Shown: positions 39,499 to 50,088 of the stretch, piece by piece
Position numbering within the stretch: position 1 is the first letter of the stretch
Layout of the letters: each line of letters starts with the position of its first letter
NCBI GenBank assembly: GCA_027449965.1
Contig: DAIDKP010000007.1
Span: forward strand, 179,322-243,321
Direction of reading: 5' to 3'
DNA from: Acidobacteriaceae bacterium
Lineage (GTDB): Bacteria > Acidobacteriota > Terriglobia > Terriglobales > Acidobacteriaceae
Length of the DNA stretch: 64,000 nucleotides
Notes under the pieces: generated by a model
Told to the model about the DNA's origin: nothing
Seen by the model: only the letters and a program-made list of their open reading frames with translations
Database searches by the model: none
Translations under genes and position numbers: made by a program

Positions 39499-40463
39499 AG
39501 GCGGTGCAGATTCACGCCACGGGTGGTTTTGAGGTGTTGCAACAGGTTGAGATTGCCACGCCAGTGCCCGAAGCGGGCGAAGTACTAATCGAGGTGGCGG
39601 CGATTGGCGTCAACTACATTGAAAACTACTTTCGCGATGGTCGATACAAGGCCGCGCTGCCGCTGACTCTGGGCATGGAGGCTGCTGGCACCGTGGTCGC
39701 ACTGGGCGACGGAGTGAAGGAATTTTCAGTGGGGGATCGTGTCGTCTCGGCAGCGGTTCGTGGCGCGTATGCGGAGTTTGCGCGGGTGCCGGCAGCGCAA
39801 CTTGTTCGCGTACCGGATTCGCTGGATTCGCGAGCTGCCGCGGCGGTATTTTTGCAGGGGATGACGGCGCACTATCTTGCCTACTCCACCTATCCGCTCA
39901 AGATGGGTGAAACCGCGCTGATCCACGCGGCGGCGGGCGGCGTTGGATTGCTGCTGACGCAGATGGCGCATCGTATTGGAGCGCGGGTCATCGCTACGGT
40001 TTCAACTGAGGAGAAGGCGACACTCGCTCGCGCCGCCGGCGCCGATGAAGTGATTCTCTATACCGAGAAGGATTTCGTAGCGGAGACGCGTCGTCTCACC
40101 GCAGGACGCGGCGTAGATGTGGTCTACGACTCGGTGGGCAAGACGACCTTTGAGGGCAGTCTGGATTGTCTGCGTCCGCGAGGGTTGCTGGCGCTTTTTG
40201 GCGCGTCGAGCGGAGCTGTCCCGCCATTCGATCCGATCCTGCTGAATGGTAAAGGCTCGCTCTATGTGACGCGTCCGACGCTGGCGCACTATGTGCTGAC
40301 ACAGGAAGAACTGGAGTGGCGCGCGGGAGACGTTCTGAGCTGGGTGACGGAGGGCACACTCCATTTGCGCATGGAGCATACGTATGCACTGAATGAGGCT
40401 CGACAGGCTTTGATGGATATTGCGTCGCGGAAAACTTCGGGCAAGCTGCTGCTGATTCCGTGA
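39495..40463 (+). CDS. NADPH:quinone oxidoreductase, MDR/zinc-ADH superfamily
   Basis: MKAVQIHATGGFEVLQQVEI; GVNYIENYFRDGRYKAALPLTLGMEAAGTV; AAAGGVGLLLTQMAHRIGARVI. Confidence 0.92.
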   Translation: MKAVQIHATGGFEVLQQVEIATPVPEAGEVLIEVAAIGVNYIENYFRDGRYKAALPLTLGMEAAGTVVALGDGVKEFSVGDRVVSAAVRGAYAEFARVPAAQLVRVPDSLDSRAAAAVFLQGMTAHYLAYSTYPLKMGETALIHAAAGGVGLLLTQMAHRIGARVIATVSTEEKATLARAAGADEVILYTEKDFVAETRRLTAGRGVDVVYDSVGKTTFEGSLDCLRPRGLLALFGASSGAVPPFDPILLNGKGSLYVTRPTLAHYVLTQEELEWRAGDVLSWVTEGTLHLRMEHTYALNEARQALMDIASRKTSGKLLLIP

Positions 40464-40487
40464 AAGAGCGGATATTTTTGAACGAGT

Positions 40488-40528
40488 CAAAAGTGTGCCT
40501 CATCTGTTAATTCAATGAGGCACTTTTG
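40488..40528 (+). terminator. Hairpin terminator
   Basis: caaaagt(gt)gcctcat...atgaggcacttttg, 14 paired bases with a 2-nt bulge. Confidence 0.65.
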
Positions 40529-40661
40529 GGTTCACCAGTAGCTTGCGCCAATTTGAGCTTGAGCATTTATGATTGTCACGAATGCAGTCAAAGGCGAATC
40601 TCCGAGGCTGCATAGATCGACGCGCGCTATTATGCTTTGGAGAGAGTGGGGGGGCGGCCAC

Positions 40662-41120
40662 ATGATTCGTTCGGGATTCGATGCAAACCAAACTTTGACA
40701 ATGGATCCGCCAACCGACGGGAGCCATCGACGATTGCGCGGATTCCTCGCCTGGTGTCCGTTTTTTGCGACTGCAACGCAGGTCGTTCCCTGCACGTTTT
40801 TTATCGCGCTGAGCGGATATAGGATCGCAATCGGCGGACTTGCTGTTTTTGCTGCCAGTTGCATCGGACCGTTTGAGGCCTTTCATCAGTCAGCCATCCG
40901 CATCCCATTTTTTCTCGTTGCCGGCGGATTGTCCCTGCTCAATCTGACCATGTATCTCTACGCAAAACGCCAACGTCAGTCTCCCGCAGCGCGATGGCGG
41001 ATGCAACCGCCCTCAACGCGCGAACGTCGCATACAGCGGATACAACTCTATAGCTCCCTGATTACGCTTGCGATGATCGCAGGGGACATTCTCAATCATC
41101 GTTTGCACGGATTTAACTAA
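40662..41120 (+). CDS. Hypothetical small membrane protein
   Basis: Within ORF 40569..41120; hydrophobic segments CPFFATATQVVPCTFFIALSG, IGGLAVFAASCIG, PFFLVAGGLSLLNLTMYLYA. Confidence 0.55.
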   Translation: MIRSGFDANQTLTMDPPTDGSHRRLRGFLAWCPFFATATQVVPCTFFIALSGYRIAIGGLAVFAASCIGPFEAFHQSAIRIPFFLVAGGLSLLNLTMYLYAKRQRQSPAARWRMQPPSTRERRIQRIQLYSSLITLAMIAGDILNHRLHGFN

Positions 41121-41121
41121 G

Positions 41122-41179
41122 CAGGCCCTGATCAAACCCACCACCGGGTCGGACTTGATCAGAGTCTCATCAGGGCCTG
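41122..41179. terminator. Complex inverted repeat with alternative pairings, probable bidirectional terminator
   Basis: CAGGCCCTGAT...ATCAGGGCCTG (11 bp) with inner TGATCAA...TTGATCA and ACCC-accacc-GGGT; overlaps the 3' end of the convergent esterase gene. Confidence 0.55.
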
Positions 41180-42756
41180 TGAGCTACCGCCGCATTTTCA
41201 TCCTGCGCCAGCCACCACTCGTAGCGCGGACGATTCTCATCCGGGCGTGTGGTGATGGGGTTATCCAGGTGCTGCACCGGATCGCCTTCACCATACTCCG
41301 GCCACTCCGGCACGCCCGGTCCATTGGGATTGCCGGTCTTGGCGAAGTTGGTCCAGTAAGTCATCACTTCGTCGCTCAGCTTCCAGTCTTCCGGACGCCA
41401 CACCGCGCCGGGACGCGTGGCCAGTGTGCCGAAGACATATTCGATATCGTCGGAGTGAAAGGCCACGGGATCAGGATGAAACTTGCTCGGCGGCGCACCC
41501 AGATCGAACTTGTATCGATAGACAGGTGAATCGCCGGTCTTGCGGTCAAACTCGATCCACTTCCACGTTCCGTAGGCGATGAACGCGTCGCCGCCATAGT
41601 CTGCCGCTGAGCGCTCGGCCACAGCGTCGTTGGTCGCCGGATAGAGCTTCAGGAATGTCTCCACCTGGTCTGGATAATGCTTCTCGGCAAATGCCTTCCA
41701 CTTCTCAGCCGTCATGCCTTTGCCGAGGAAGCTACCTTCGTCGCGGTTGAATCCGGCCAGCAGCGGTATATGCGCCTGCTTGCCTTTCACATAGATGTTC
41801 ACAATTGGCTCGGGGATAAACGAGCCATCGACAACGGGGGAAAACTGCATCGTGCGATCGTTGGACACGGCAGCGAGCACGTCCGAAGTGGGTACTGCAC
41901 GCAACTGCTCCAACGTGGTTACGTGCAGCTTGTCCAGCAGCTTGGCATCCTGCTGCCCGCGCGCGTCTGCGGTGGGCATGGCCATCGTGCCGCCATTCAA
42001 AGCGCCGCCACTTTCGCCAATGGCGCGATCAAACAAGCCCTGCGCGGACGGCAGAGCCATCAGCGTGCTCACGGCAAACGATCCCGCGCTTTCGCCAAAG
42101 ATAGTCACATTCTTCGCATCGCCGCCAAACCCGCCGATATTTTCCTGGACCCAGCGGAGCGCCGCCACCATGTCCATCAGGCCATAGTTCCCGCTGGCTC
42201 CATTCTGCTCATCGGACAACTGTGGCAGCGCCAGAAAACCAAAGACGCCCAGGCGGTAGTTGATGGTCACGAGCACTACGCCCTTCAGCGGCAGAAAATC
42301 GCCGTTGTGGCGTGGTTCGGAACTGCCTCCGCCAGCGTAGCCGCCACCATGAATCCAGAACATCACCGGCAGCTTCAACTTTGGATTGGTGTTGGCAGGG
42401 GTATAGATATTCAGCGTCAGGCAATCCTCTGACCCGTTATCGGCGGGCGAGGTTGCATCTTGAAAAATCATGTCGTCGAAGACGTGGTTCTGCGCGCAGT
42501 GGTGACCATACTTTGTCGCATCGAGTGTACCTTTCCAGTGTGCGCCTGGCACGGGCGGCTTCCAGCGCAGCGGTCCCACCGGCGGCGCGGCGTAGGGAAT
42601 CCCCTGAAAGGCGCGCACCTTTTCATGGTTGATGAGCTTGCCATGCAGCTTGCCGTCTCTTGTTCTGATCGTCAGCGAATCGGCTCCCGCGATCAGCGTT
42701 GCCGCTCCCAGCATTGCGACTCCTGCCACCTTCAATAATCCAGTTAATGATTGCAT
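41170..42756 (-). CDS. Type B carboxylesterase
   Basis: FQGIPYAAPPVGPLRWKPP; VTIFGESAGSFAVSTLMALPSAQGLFDRAI; N-terminal signal-like segment. Confidence 0.9.
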   Translation of the reverse strand: MQSLTGLLKVAGVAMLGAATLIAGADSLTIRTRDGKLHGKLINHEKVRAFQGIPYAAPPVGPLRWKPPVPGAHWKGTLDATKYGHHCAQNHVFDDMIFQDATSPADNGSEDCLTLNIYTPANTNPKLKLPVMFWIHGGGYAGGGSSEPRHNGDFLPLKGVVLVTINYRLGVFGFLALPQLSDEQNGASGNYGLMDMVAALRWVQENIGGFGGDAKNVTIFGESAGSFAVSTLMALPSAQGLFDRAIGESGGALNGGTMAMPTADARGQQDAKLLDKLHVTTLEQLRAVPTSDVLAAVSNDRTMQFSPVVDGSFIPEPIVNIYVKGKQAHIPLLAGFNRDEGSFLGKGMTAEKWKAFAEKHYPDQVETFLKLYPATNDAVAERSAADYGGDAFIAYGTWKWIEFDRKTGDSPVYRYKFDLGAPPSKFHPDPVAFHSDDIEYVFGTLATRPGAVWRPEDWKLSDEVMTYWTNFAKTGNPNGPGVPEWPEYGEGDPVQHLDNPITTRPDENRPRYEWWLAQDENAAVAHRP

Positions 42757-42999
42757 CGATTTACCCCTGCCGAACACGATACACGATGGTGTCCTATACG
42801 TGCGACTCCGCCGGTCTGGTTCCCGCCCTGATGCAGAATTGCTGGCGTCAGGCTCCCGGGCTGGCGTCAGACTCTTGATCCGCTACCATGTTGCTCATAC
42901 GCTTTCGACGGGTTTCGACAGTTCGTACGCAGTCGAATTCATTTTTGAGACTTCGCTTTGTCGCGTCCTCCATGTTCGAAAGCCCATGTCCAGCTACCT

Positions 43000-43932
43000 A
43001 TGCTCAGCCGCGATTCAGTTCGATCTTCGCCTCCGTTGCCGGTTCTCGACGCACACATCCATCTCTTCGATCCGACGCGTCCAGGCGGCATTCCCTGGCC
43101 CTCCGCGCAGGAGACGGTTCTCTATCGTCCCGCGCTGCCGGACCGATTCGCTGCCATCGCAGAGCCGCATGGCGTCGTGGCCGCCATCGTTGTCGAGGCA
43201 AGCCCTCTGCCTGCGGACAATCACTGGCTGCTGGAGGCGGCGCGACAACATCCGAGAATAGTTGGCGTGGTCGCCAACCTCGATCCTGGCGCGCCGGATT
43301 TCTCTGCGCATCTGGATTGGCTGGGTGCCGATCCTCTCTGTGTAGGCATTCGAAGCGGAAATCTGTGGCAGCGTGACCTCTTCGGTGACCTGTTCTGCGG
43401 CCGTACTTCTGCCGCATCACTGGCGCACCTGAAGGCGCTGGCCGACGCAGGCCTGACGCTGGACACCGCCAACCCCGATCTGCGTCTGCTTCAGGCTGTG
43501 GCCGCGATAGCCGAGCGCATTCCGCATCTGCGAATTGTTCTGGACCATCTTCCGGCCACCGCCGTCACCGATTCGGTGAACGATCCGCTGTGGCCGCTGC
43601 TTTGCGATCTGGGCCAGAACCCTAATATCTTTGCCAAACTTTCGGAAGTTCCTCGCCGCATTCAGGGCGTGCCATCGCGGAATCCTGACGACTATCGGCC
43701 CACGCTCGATGCCCTTTGCGCTGCTTTCGATGAGGACCACGTGCTTTTTGGCAGCGACTGGCCCAACAGTGATCAGTGGCTCGGCTACACGGAGACGATC
43801 GAGCTGGTGCGGAATTTGTTTGCTTCAAAGACGACTGTGGCACGCGAAAAATTCTTCTGGCGGAACTCGATGCGAGCCTATCACTGGCGACCGCGCTTGC
43901 CGGTGCAGGATGGCGCAGGAGCGACGGGCTAA
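43000..43932 (+). CDS. Amidohydrolase family (TIM-barrel) metal-dependent hydrolase
   Basis: LDAHIHLFDPTRPGGIPWP; IVLDHLPATAVTD; LFGSDWPNSDQW. Confidence 0.88.
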   Translation: MLSRDSVRSSPPLPVLDAHIHLFDPTRPGGIPWPSAQETVLYRPALPDRFAAIAEPHGVVAAIVVEASPLPADNHWLLEAARQHPRIVGVVANLDPGAPDFSAHLDWLGADPLCVGIRSGNLWQRDLFGDLFCGRTSAASLAHLKALADAGLTLDTANPDLRLLQAVAAIAERIPHLRIVLDHLPATAVTDSVNDPLWPLLCDLGQNPNIFAKLSEVPRRIQGVPSRNPDDYRPTLDALCAAFDEDHVLFGSDWPNSDQWLGYTETIELVRNLFASKTTVAREKFFWRNSMRAYHWRPRLPVQDGAGATG

Positions 43933-44022
43933 GCCGGTTTCTGGACCGTAATTCTGGGCAAGTCCTGGAACGCGTAGCCGACGACGCAGCCCCGGCAATG
44001 CTACACTCGCCGATAACTGCTT

Positions 44023-45582
44023 ATGCTGGCCAAAGTTCTCAGTGCTGCCGTCTATGGCATCGATGCCAATCTGATCGATGTGGAAGTTGATCTGAGCGGA
44101 ACCGTCACCGAAGAAGACCGCTTCCACACCGTGGGACTGCCCGATGCGGCAGTGCGTGAAAGCCGCGACCGTGTCCGCTCGGCGATGAAGAACTCCGGCT
44201 TCCTCGTTCCGCCTACGCACATCACCATCAATCTGGCTCCGGCGGACCTGAAGAAAGAAGGTGCAGGCTTTGACCTGCCCATCGCGATCGGCATCCTCAG
44301 TGCGCATGGTGCGTTGCACCTGAAAGATCTGAGTCAGTTTCTGCTCGTCGGCGAGCTTGGTCTGGATGGCGGCCTGCGTCCGGTGCCTGGCATTCTCTCC
44401 ATCGCCATTCTTGCCCGTGCGCGTGGCATTCCCAATCTGCTGGTGCCCGCCGTCAATGCTCCAGAGGCTGCGGTCGTCCAGGGCATCCACGTCTATCCCG
44501 TTTCCAATCTCGCCGATGTCGTCGATCTGCTGAACTCCACGTTGCTAGGCGAGGTGCAGCGCAAGCGTTTTGAGGCCGCAACCGACGCGCTGCTGGCGGA
44601 GTTGCAACACTACTCTGCCGACTTCAGCGATGTACGCGGCCAGCAGACGGCCAAGCGCGCACTGGAGGTGGCCGCAGCCGGCGGTCACAACATCCTGATG
44701 ATTGGACCGCCTGGCTCCGGAAAGACCATGCTCGCGCGGCGGCTGCCTTCGATTCTTACCCCCCTCACCTTTGACGAAGCGCTCGAAACCACCAAAATCC
44801 ACTCCGTCGCCGGCGTTCTGGACCCCGCAGCGGGACTCGTCGCCCAACGACCGTTTCGCTCGCCGCATCACACCATCTCCGACGCCGGGCTGATCGGTGG
44901 CGGAGCCGTCCCGCGCCCCGGAGAAGTCTCACTGGCGCACAACGGATTGCTCTTTCTCGACGAGTTGCCGGAGTTTCCCCGCAATGTGCTCGAAGTTCTG
45001 CGCCAGCCGCTTGAAGAACACACCGTGACGATCGCGCGCGCCAGCATGTCGCTCACGTTTCCTGCGCGCTTCATGCTTGCCGCGGCCATGAATCCGTGCC
45101 CCTGCGGCTACTTCAACGACAAATCGCGTGAGTGCATGTGTACGCCGCCGATGATCCAGCGTTACGTTTCCAAAGTCTCCGGGCCACTGCTGGATCGCAT
45201 CGATATTCACATTGAAGTGCCCGCCGTGCAGTACAAGGAACTGCGCGGTGGAGCGGCGGCGGAGGGCTCGACGCAGATTCGCGAACGCGTGATGGCTGCG
45301 CGCGAACGCCAGCGCCAGCGCTTTCACCACGCCAAAGACAGGATCTTTGCTAACGCACAGATGTCCACGCGCCAGATTCGTGCGCACTGCGAACTGGGCG
45401 CTGACGCCGAACGACTGCTCGAGCGCGCCATGCAGCAGCAAGGGTTGAGCGCGCGCGCTCATGACCGCATCCTGAAGGTCGCGCGGACGATCGCGGACCT
45501 CGAAGGAACGGAATCGCTTGCGGTGCCGCATCTGGCGGAAGCGATCCAGTACCGGACGCTTGATCGCAGCTATTGGGCCTGA
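44023..45582 (+). CDS. comM: YifB/ComM family Mg-chelatase-like AAA ATPase
   Basis: [93 protein letters not shown]. Confidence 0.93.
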   Translation: MLAKVLSAAVYGIDANLIDVEVDLSGTVTEEDRFHTVGLPDAAVRESRDRVRSAMKNSGFLVPPTHITINLAPADLKKEGAGFDLPIAIGILSAHGALHLKDLSQFLLVGELGLDGGLRPVPGILSIAILARARGIPNLLVPAVNAPEAAVVQGIHVYPVSNLADVVDLLNSTLLGEVQRKRFEAATDALLAELQHYSADFSDVRGQQTAKRALEVAAAGGHNILMIGPPGSGKTMLARRLPSILTPLTFDEALETTKIHSVAGVLDPAAGLVAQRPFRSPHHTISDAGLIGGGAVPRPGEVSLAHNGLLFLDELPEFPRNVLEVLRQPLEEHTVTIARASMSLTFPARFMLAAAMNPCPCGYFNDKSRECMCTPPMIQRYVSKVSGPLLDRIDIHIEVPAVQYKELRGGAAAEGSTQIRERVMAARERQRQRFHHAKDRIFANAQMSTRQIRAHCELGADAERLLERAMQQQGLSARAHDRILKVARTIADLEGTESLAVPHLAEAIQYRTLDRSYWA

Positions 45583-45660
45583 GCAATTCGGAGTCTCCGG
45601 AAAATCACCCAAATCGCGCCAGAGCGTAATCCAATTTCGGCTTGCCAGCGTACTGTCTTT

Positions 45661-45710
45661 GAGGGTAACCTGACTTCTGTTACTTCGGTAAGTAAAGAAG
45701 GCTTACCCTC
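45661..45710 (+). promoter_or_regulatory. Nested hairpin with cUUCGg tetraloop upstream of a small membrane ORF
   Basis: GAGGGTAA...TTACCCTC outer 8-bp stem; inner CTTCT-g-TTAC-ttcg-GTAA-...-AGAAG. Confidence 0.45.
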
Positions 45711-45771
45711 GGCCGATATTCACGGTAGCCATTCGTGTTAGCCACAGGAGACTGGCGAGAGGAACAAACCT

Positions 45772-45966
45772 ATGGAAATCAGCTCCAACCTGACCGCAAT
45801 CCTCGTAGCAGTGCCGATGCTTGCCATCATGGCAGCAGCTTTTTTCCGGGTAGACGAAGCGATCAGCAAGCCTCGCAAAAAAATCCATCGGATACCGCTT
45901 TCCTGCGGTCTGGACGAGCGCGGTTTGCCCATCGGGGTCGATCCGGACGGCAAGCCCATTCACTGA
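45772..45966 (+). CDS. Small hypothetical membrane protein (64 aa)
   Basis: MEISSNLTAILVAVPMLAIMAAAFFRVDEAISKPRKKIHRIPLSCGLDERGLPIGVDPDGKPIH; one N-terminal TM segment. Confidence 0.5.
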   Translation: MEISSNLTAILVAVPMLAIMAAAFFRVDEAISKPRKKIHRIPLSCGLDERGLPIGVDPDGKPIH

Positions 45967-45987
45967 GCGGGCTTCCACGAAGTCCAC

Positions 45988-46560
45988 TCAGCGCGCAAAA
46001 GCCTCAGCGCGATCCGTATCTACCCGGACTTCGCATCCAAGCCTGCTCCAAAACTCGACGACTAGCGCTTGAGCCGCAGGATCGGTGCTCGCGGTTCGCT
46101 TCAGGGGAACCGTGGCTCCACGCCCGGCGGCTTCACCGGCCAGTTCCTGCGCTCCCAGCGCAACTGCGAGGCAGCGCTCCGGGCGATAGGTGCAACTTGC
46201 CAGGTCCGCGATAGAAAGCGCTTGCGTGGGAGTCACTAGCACGGTGCGTGGCGGAGCCATTCGATCCAGCAGGCTGAAGATTTCCAGCTTCGATTCCAGC
46301 TCATCCGGAACACAGTCGATGACGAGATCGGCCTGCCGTACCGCGTCTTCAACCGTGGAAACAAAGCTGACCCGGCTGCCTGAATCATGCAGCGCCTCGC
46401 CGAGGGTGAGTCGCAACTGCTCCTGCGCGTGACGCAGATTGGAGGGCATCACGTCTTCCAACACCACCTTCACTCCGGCCTGCACCGCGCGGAGCGCCAG
46501 GCTGCGACCCAATGGACCGGCGCCAATGATGGCCAGCGTCAACTCCGACGACTCTGTCAT
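45988..46560 (-). CDS. Stand-alone 3-hydroxyacyl-CoA dehydrogenase-like NAD-binding domain protein
   Basis: TLAIIGAGPLGRSLALRAVQAGVKVVLEDV; ADLVIDCVPDELESKLEIFSLLD; about 190 aa. Upstream Met at 46617 also possible. Confidence 0.75.
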   Translation of the reverse strand: MTESSELTLAIIGAGPLGRSLALRAVQAGVKVVLEDVMPSNLRHAQEQLRLTLGEALHDSGSRVSFVSTVEDAVRQADLVIDCVPDELESKLEIFSLLDRMAPPRTVLVTPTQALSIADLASCTYRPERCLAVALGAQELAGEAAGRGATVPLKRTASTDPAAQALVVEFWSRLGCEVRVDTDRAEAFAR

Positions 46561-46613
46561 GGGATAAATTTCCTTTCGCGCTTCTCCGCAACTCCCAGCA
46601 GCACGGCCTTTGT

Positions 46614-46796
46614 TCATCGCGCCTTCAGCGCGTCCAGCACATCCTGAGCGCTGGGGCTGGCCTGCTGCAGATGCGCAGAAACCAGAGCGCGCTCTTCTTC
46701 ATCAAGCGTAGCCACGCCGGTAAGGATGCGGCGCAGTGTGACGGAAACATCGTCAATGTAGTTCATCAGGCGGATCGCTTCTCCAGAGAGCGGCAT
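46614..46796 (-). CDS. Small hypothetical protein (60 aa)
   Basis: MPLSGEAIRLMNYIDDVSVTLRRILTGVATLDEEERALVSAHLQQASPSAQDVLDALKAR; stop overlaps the alternative ATG at 46617. Confidence 0.45.
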   Translation of the reverse strand: MPLSGEAIRLMNYIDDVSVTLRRILTGVATLDEEERALVSAHLQQASPSAQDVLDALKAR

Positions 46797-46935
46797 AGGA
46801 ATACCCCAAAGTAGGTTTGTACTGCTGCTTTATTCTCAGCGCTGTGGGCAGAGGGTGTAAAGCCGGGCGTCACAACGGCGGCCAATGTCGCGTTGATCCC
46901 GCCCGTATCCCAAACCGATCCGCGCTCATCCATAT

Positions 46936-48303
46936 TCAACCGCGGAGCGTCTGCACCAGCAGCCACACGTTGAGGACGACGATCATTGCCGCAGCCAGCC
47001 AGGCAAGCGCCTGCAACCATCGTGGATTGGTAAATCGGCCCATGACCTCGGGATTGCCTGTGAACTTGACCAGCGGAATGACGGCAAAGCTGAGCTGCAT
47101 ACTCAGGATTACCTGGCTCAGCAGCAGCAGCCGCGCCACCCCATGCTCGCCGTACCACAACACGACCAGCACAGCGGGAACGATAGCCGCTGCTCGGGTG
47201 ATCAGACGTCGCAGCCACGGCGACATGCGCAGATCGAGGAAACCCTCCATCACGACCTGCCCGGCCAGCGTTCCGGTCAGCGTCGAGTTCTGCCCGGAGG
47301 CCAGCAGCGCAATGGCAAAGAGCGCGCTGGCTCCCGCAACGCCGAGCAGCGGCGACAGCAGCCTGTAAGCATCCTCAATCTCCGCCACACCCGTGTAACC
47401 GGCGCGATGAAAGACCGCAGCGGCGACGACCAGAATGGCCGCATTCACAAAAAACGCCAGCGTCAGCGCTGCGGCAGAGTCGATGTCAGCAAAGCGGATC
47501 GCTTCGCGCTTGCCCTCGTGAGTCCGCGGATAGTCCCGCATCTGGGCCAGCCATGAGTGCAGATACAGGTTGTGCGGCATCACCGTGGCGCCCAGAATGC
47601 CAATGGCAATGTAGAGCATCGCCGGGTCGGTCACCATTGCCCGCGACGGCACAAACATCGCGCGCACCAACGGCCCAAACTCCGGACGCGAAAGCACAAT
47701 CTCCATGGCGAACAGCGCGGTGATCGTTCCGATCAACACCATGACCAGCGCTTCGATAGTTCGAAATCCGCGTCGCTCGAGCAGCAGAATCAGCAGTACA
47801 TCCACCCCGGTGATGAGCACCCCGGCCAGCAGCGGAAGGTGAAACAGCAGTTGCAGCGCAATCGCCGAGCCAATCACTTCTGCCAGATCACAGGCTGCAA
47901 TCGCAATCTCGGCCAGCAGCCAAAGCGCAAACGAGGCTACGCGCGAAGTGCGCTCACGACAAAGCTGCGCCAGATTGCGACCGGAGGCAATGCCCAGCCG
48001 CAGGGATAAGCTTTGCAGCAGAATCGCCATCAGACTGGAGAGCAGAATGGCAAACAGCAGCGTGTAGCCATAGCGCGAACCTCCCGCCAGGTCCGTTGCC
48101 CAGTTGCCAGGGTCCATGTAGCCAACTGAGATCAGAAATCCGGGTCCGATGAACGCGAGCAATCGGCGCCAGAAGACTGGCGAAGAGGACAGCGCAATCG
48201 AGCCTTGATGTGTAGAGCCTTGATGCGCAGAACCACCCGCCATACATCCACTCGCCGATGGATACACCGGTGTTGCACCATCTTCCAGGGAGTGCTTGCT
48301 CAT
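46936..48303 (-). CDS. mntH: Nramp family divalent metal transporter
   Basis: [44 protein letters not shown]; polytopic. Confidence 0.93.
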   Translation of the reverse strand: MSKHSLEDGATPVYPSASGCMAGGSAHQGSTHQGSIALSSSPVFWRRLLAFIGPGFLISVGYMDPGNWATDLAGGSRYGYTLLFAILLSSLMAILLQSLSLRLGIASGRNLAQLCRERTSRVASFALWLLAEIAIAACDLAEVIGSAIALQLLFHLPLLAGVLITGVDVLLILLLERRGFRTIEALVMVLIGTITALFAMEIVLSRPEFGPLVRAMFVPSRAMVTDPAMLYIAIGILGATVMPHNLYLHSWLAQMRDYPRTHEGKREAIRFADIDSAAALTLAFFVNAAILVVAAAVFHRAGYTGVAEIEDAYRLLSPLLGVAGASALFAIALLASGQNSTLTGTLAGQVVMEGFLDLRMSPWLRRLITRAAAIVPAVLVVLWYGEHGVARLLLLSQVILSMQLSFAVIPLVKFTGNPEVMGRFTNPRWLQALAWLAAAMIVVLNVWLLVQTLRG

Positions 48304-48354
48304 GCTTTTTCCGTCAGAATCGTCAGCTTCCAGTATCGCAGTTCTCGATTCGTC

Positions 48355-49926
48355 TTACATCGGATTCTGCGGCTCGTCTTGCGGCGTTTGGATCACCCGC
48401 AACGGATCGTTGTCCCGGTCCGTCACCTGCGCCAGTCCCGCCAGTCCCGCCGCCAGTCCGTCCATCTCCGGCAATCGCCAGCTTCCCGCGCGCCAGCTCC
48501 AGTTGCCGTCCGCCACCGCTGGCGTGTTCATGCGCGCCTCCGAGCCAAGCCCGAGCACATCCTGCGCTGGCACAATCGCCACGGCTGCGACGGAGGCTTG
48601 CAACGCGCGCATCAGCCCCCAGGTTGCCCACGCGCCGTTGTCGCCCACCGGGCCAATGTAGTGCTCGGCGGCGGCTCGTTCTTCGGCACTGGCATGGGAC
48701 CACCACCCTGGCGTCGTATCGTTGTCGTGCGTCCCGGTGTAGGCCACTGTATGCTCGTCAAAGCGATGCGGCAGGTGAGGGTGCGCCGCCACCGAACCGA
48801 AGCCGAACTGCATCACGCGCATCCCCGGCATGGCAAACTCTTCCCGCAGTGCGTCCACCTCCGGCGTAATCACCCCCAGGTCTTCGGCAATCAGCGGCAG
48901 TTCGCCGAGCGCTTGCTCCATCTGCTGAAACAGCTCTCGGCCTGGAGCCTTCACCCACTCCCCGTTTACCGCCGTCTCTTCCTCGGCGGGAATCGACCAG
49001 TACGCCTCAAAGCCGCGGAAATGATCCAGCCGCACCAGATCGAAGTGTTCGCAGGCGCGACGCAGCCGCTCAATCCACCACGCATAGCCGCTTGCGCGCA
49101 TCGCCTCCCAGTCATAAAGCGGATTGCCCCACCGCTGTCCGGTCGGTGAAAAATAATCCGGCGGAACACCCGCCACGCGTATCGGCTGCAAATCCTCATC
49201 GAGTTGGAAAAGCGTTGGATTGGCCCACACATCCGCTGAATCCATGCTGACAAAGATTGCCAGGTCGCCCATCATCCGAATGCCATCGGCGTTCGCAGCC
49301 TGACGCAACCTTGTCCATTGCAGGTCAAAGGCAAATTGAAGCGCGCGCTCAACCGCCAGCGCCGCAGCATGTTCGTCACGCAGCGCAGCCAGGGTCGCCT
49401 GCTCTCTTCGGCGTACTGGCTCAGGCCATGTGGCCCAGGCTCCGGTTTTGTAGACGCGCCGGAGCACAGCATAGAGCACATAATCCTCCAGCCAGCCTGC
49501 CTGCGCGCGACAAAAAGCTTCAAACTGATCCCAAAGCTGACTGAGTTCGGGATCGTTTGATCCGCGCTCCAGGAAACTTTGCGCCGCCGCTTGCAAGATC
49601 GGAAGTTTGTGCGTTTCCACCCAGTCGTAATCGACGCGCTGCGAGCGATCCTGGAACGCATCCATTGCGTTGGAAGCGGTCCATCCCCAATCGGCCAGCA
49701 GTTCCAGGCTGATCAGATATGGATTGCCGGCAAAGGCCGAGCTTCCTGCATAGGGCGAGTTGCCATAACCGGTGGGGCAAAGCGGCAAAACCTGCCAGAT
49801 ATGCTGGTGTGCAGCCGATAAAAATTCCAAAAAGCGATAGCTTTCCGGGCCAAGATCTCCAATGCCGCCGCGTGAGGCAACCGAAGAAACAGGCAGCAGA
49901 ATTCCCGAAGAACGTGCAAAGCGCAT
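48355..49926 (-). CDS. malQ: 4-alpha-glucanotransferase (GH77)
   Basis: SSGILLPVSSVASRGGIGDLG; LVRLDHFRGFEAYWSIPA; IAEDLGVITPEVDALREEFAMPGMRVMQF; AYTGTHDNDTTPGWW. Confidence 0.93.
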   Translation of the reverse strand: MRFARSSGILLPVSSVASRGGIGDLGPESYRFLEFLSAAHQHIWQVLPLCPTGYGNSPYAGSSAFAGNPYLISLELLADWGWTASNAMDAFQDRSQRVDYDWVETHKLPILQAAAQSFLERGSNDPELSQLWDQFEAFCRAQAGWLEDYVLYAVLRRVYKTGAWATWPEPVRRREQATLAALRDEHAAALAVERALQFAFDLQWTRLRQAANADGIRMMGDLAIFVSMDSADVWANPTLFQLDEDLQPIRVAGVPPDYFSPTGQRWGNPLYDWEAMRASGYAWWIERLRRACEHFDLVRLDHFRGFEAYWSIPAEEETAVNGEWVKAPGRELFQQMEQALGELPLIAEDLGVITPEVDALREEFAMPGMRVMQFGFGSVAAHPHLPHRFDEHTVAYTGTHDNDTTPGWWSHASAEERAAAEHYIGPVGDNGAWATWGLMRALQASVAAVAIVPAQDVLGLGSEARMNTPAVADGNWSWRAGSWRLPEMDGLAAGLAGLAQVTDRDNDPLRVIQTPQDEPQNPM

Positions 49927-50030
49927 ACTGCATTAAAGCACTTTCCGCTGCTGGTTCGCTTGTTGCCCGCAAGGGTTCGTGCGCCGGATCGAAAACCGGT
50001 AAGATGAGGATGCCGTCGAACAGGAATAAG

Positions 50031-50058
50031 AAAGCCCGCCGGTGGTCCGACGGGCTTT
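50031..50058 (-). terminator. Hairpin terminator
   Basis: aaagcccg...cgggcttt downstream of the SurA/PpiD-like gene. Confidence 0.6.
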
Positions 50059-50088
50059 GTGAAGGATGCTTCGGAATTCCGGGATGGA

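Noticed and set aside
48205-49149. 314-aa plus-strand ORF opposite malQ and mntH 5' end
   Set aside because: Spans two convincing minus-strand genes; Arg/His/Pro-rich translation without motifs.
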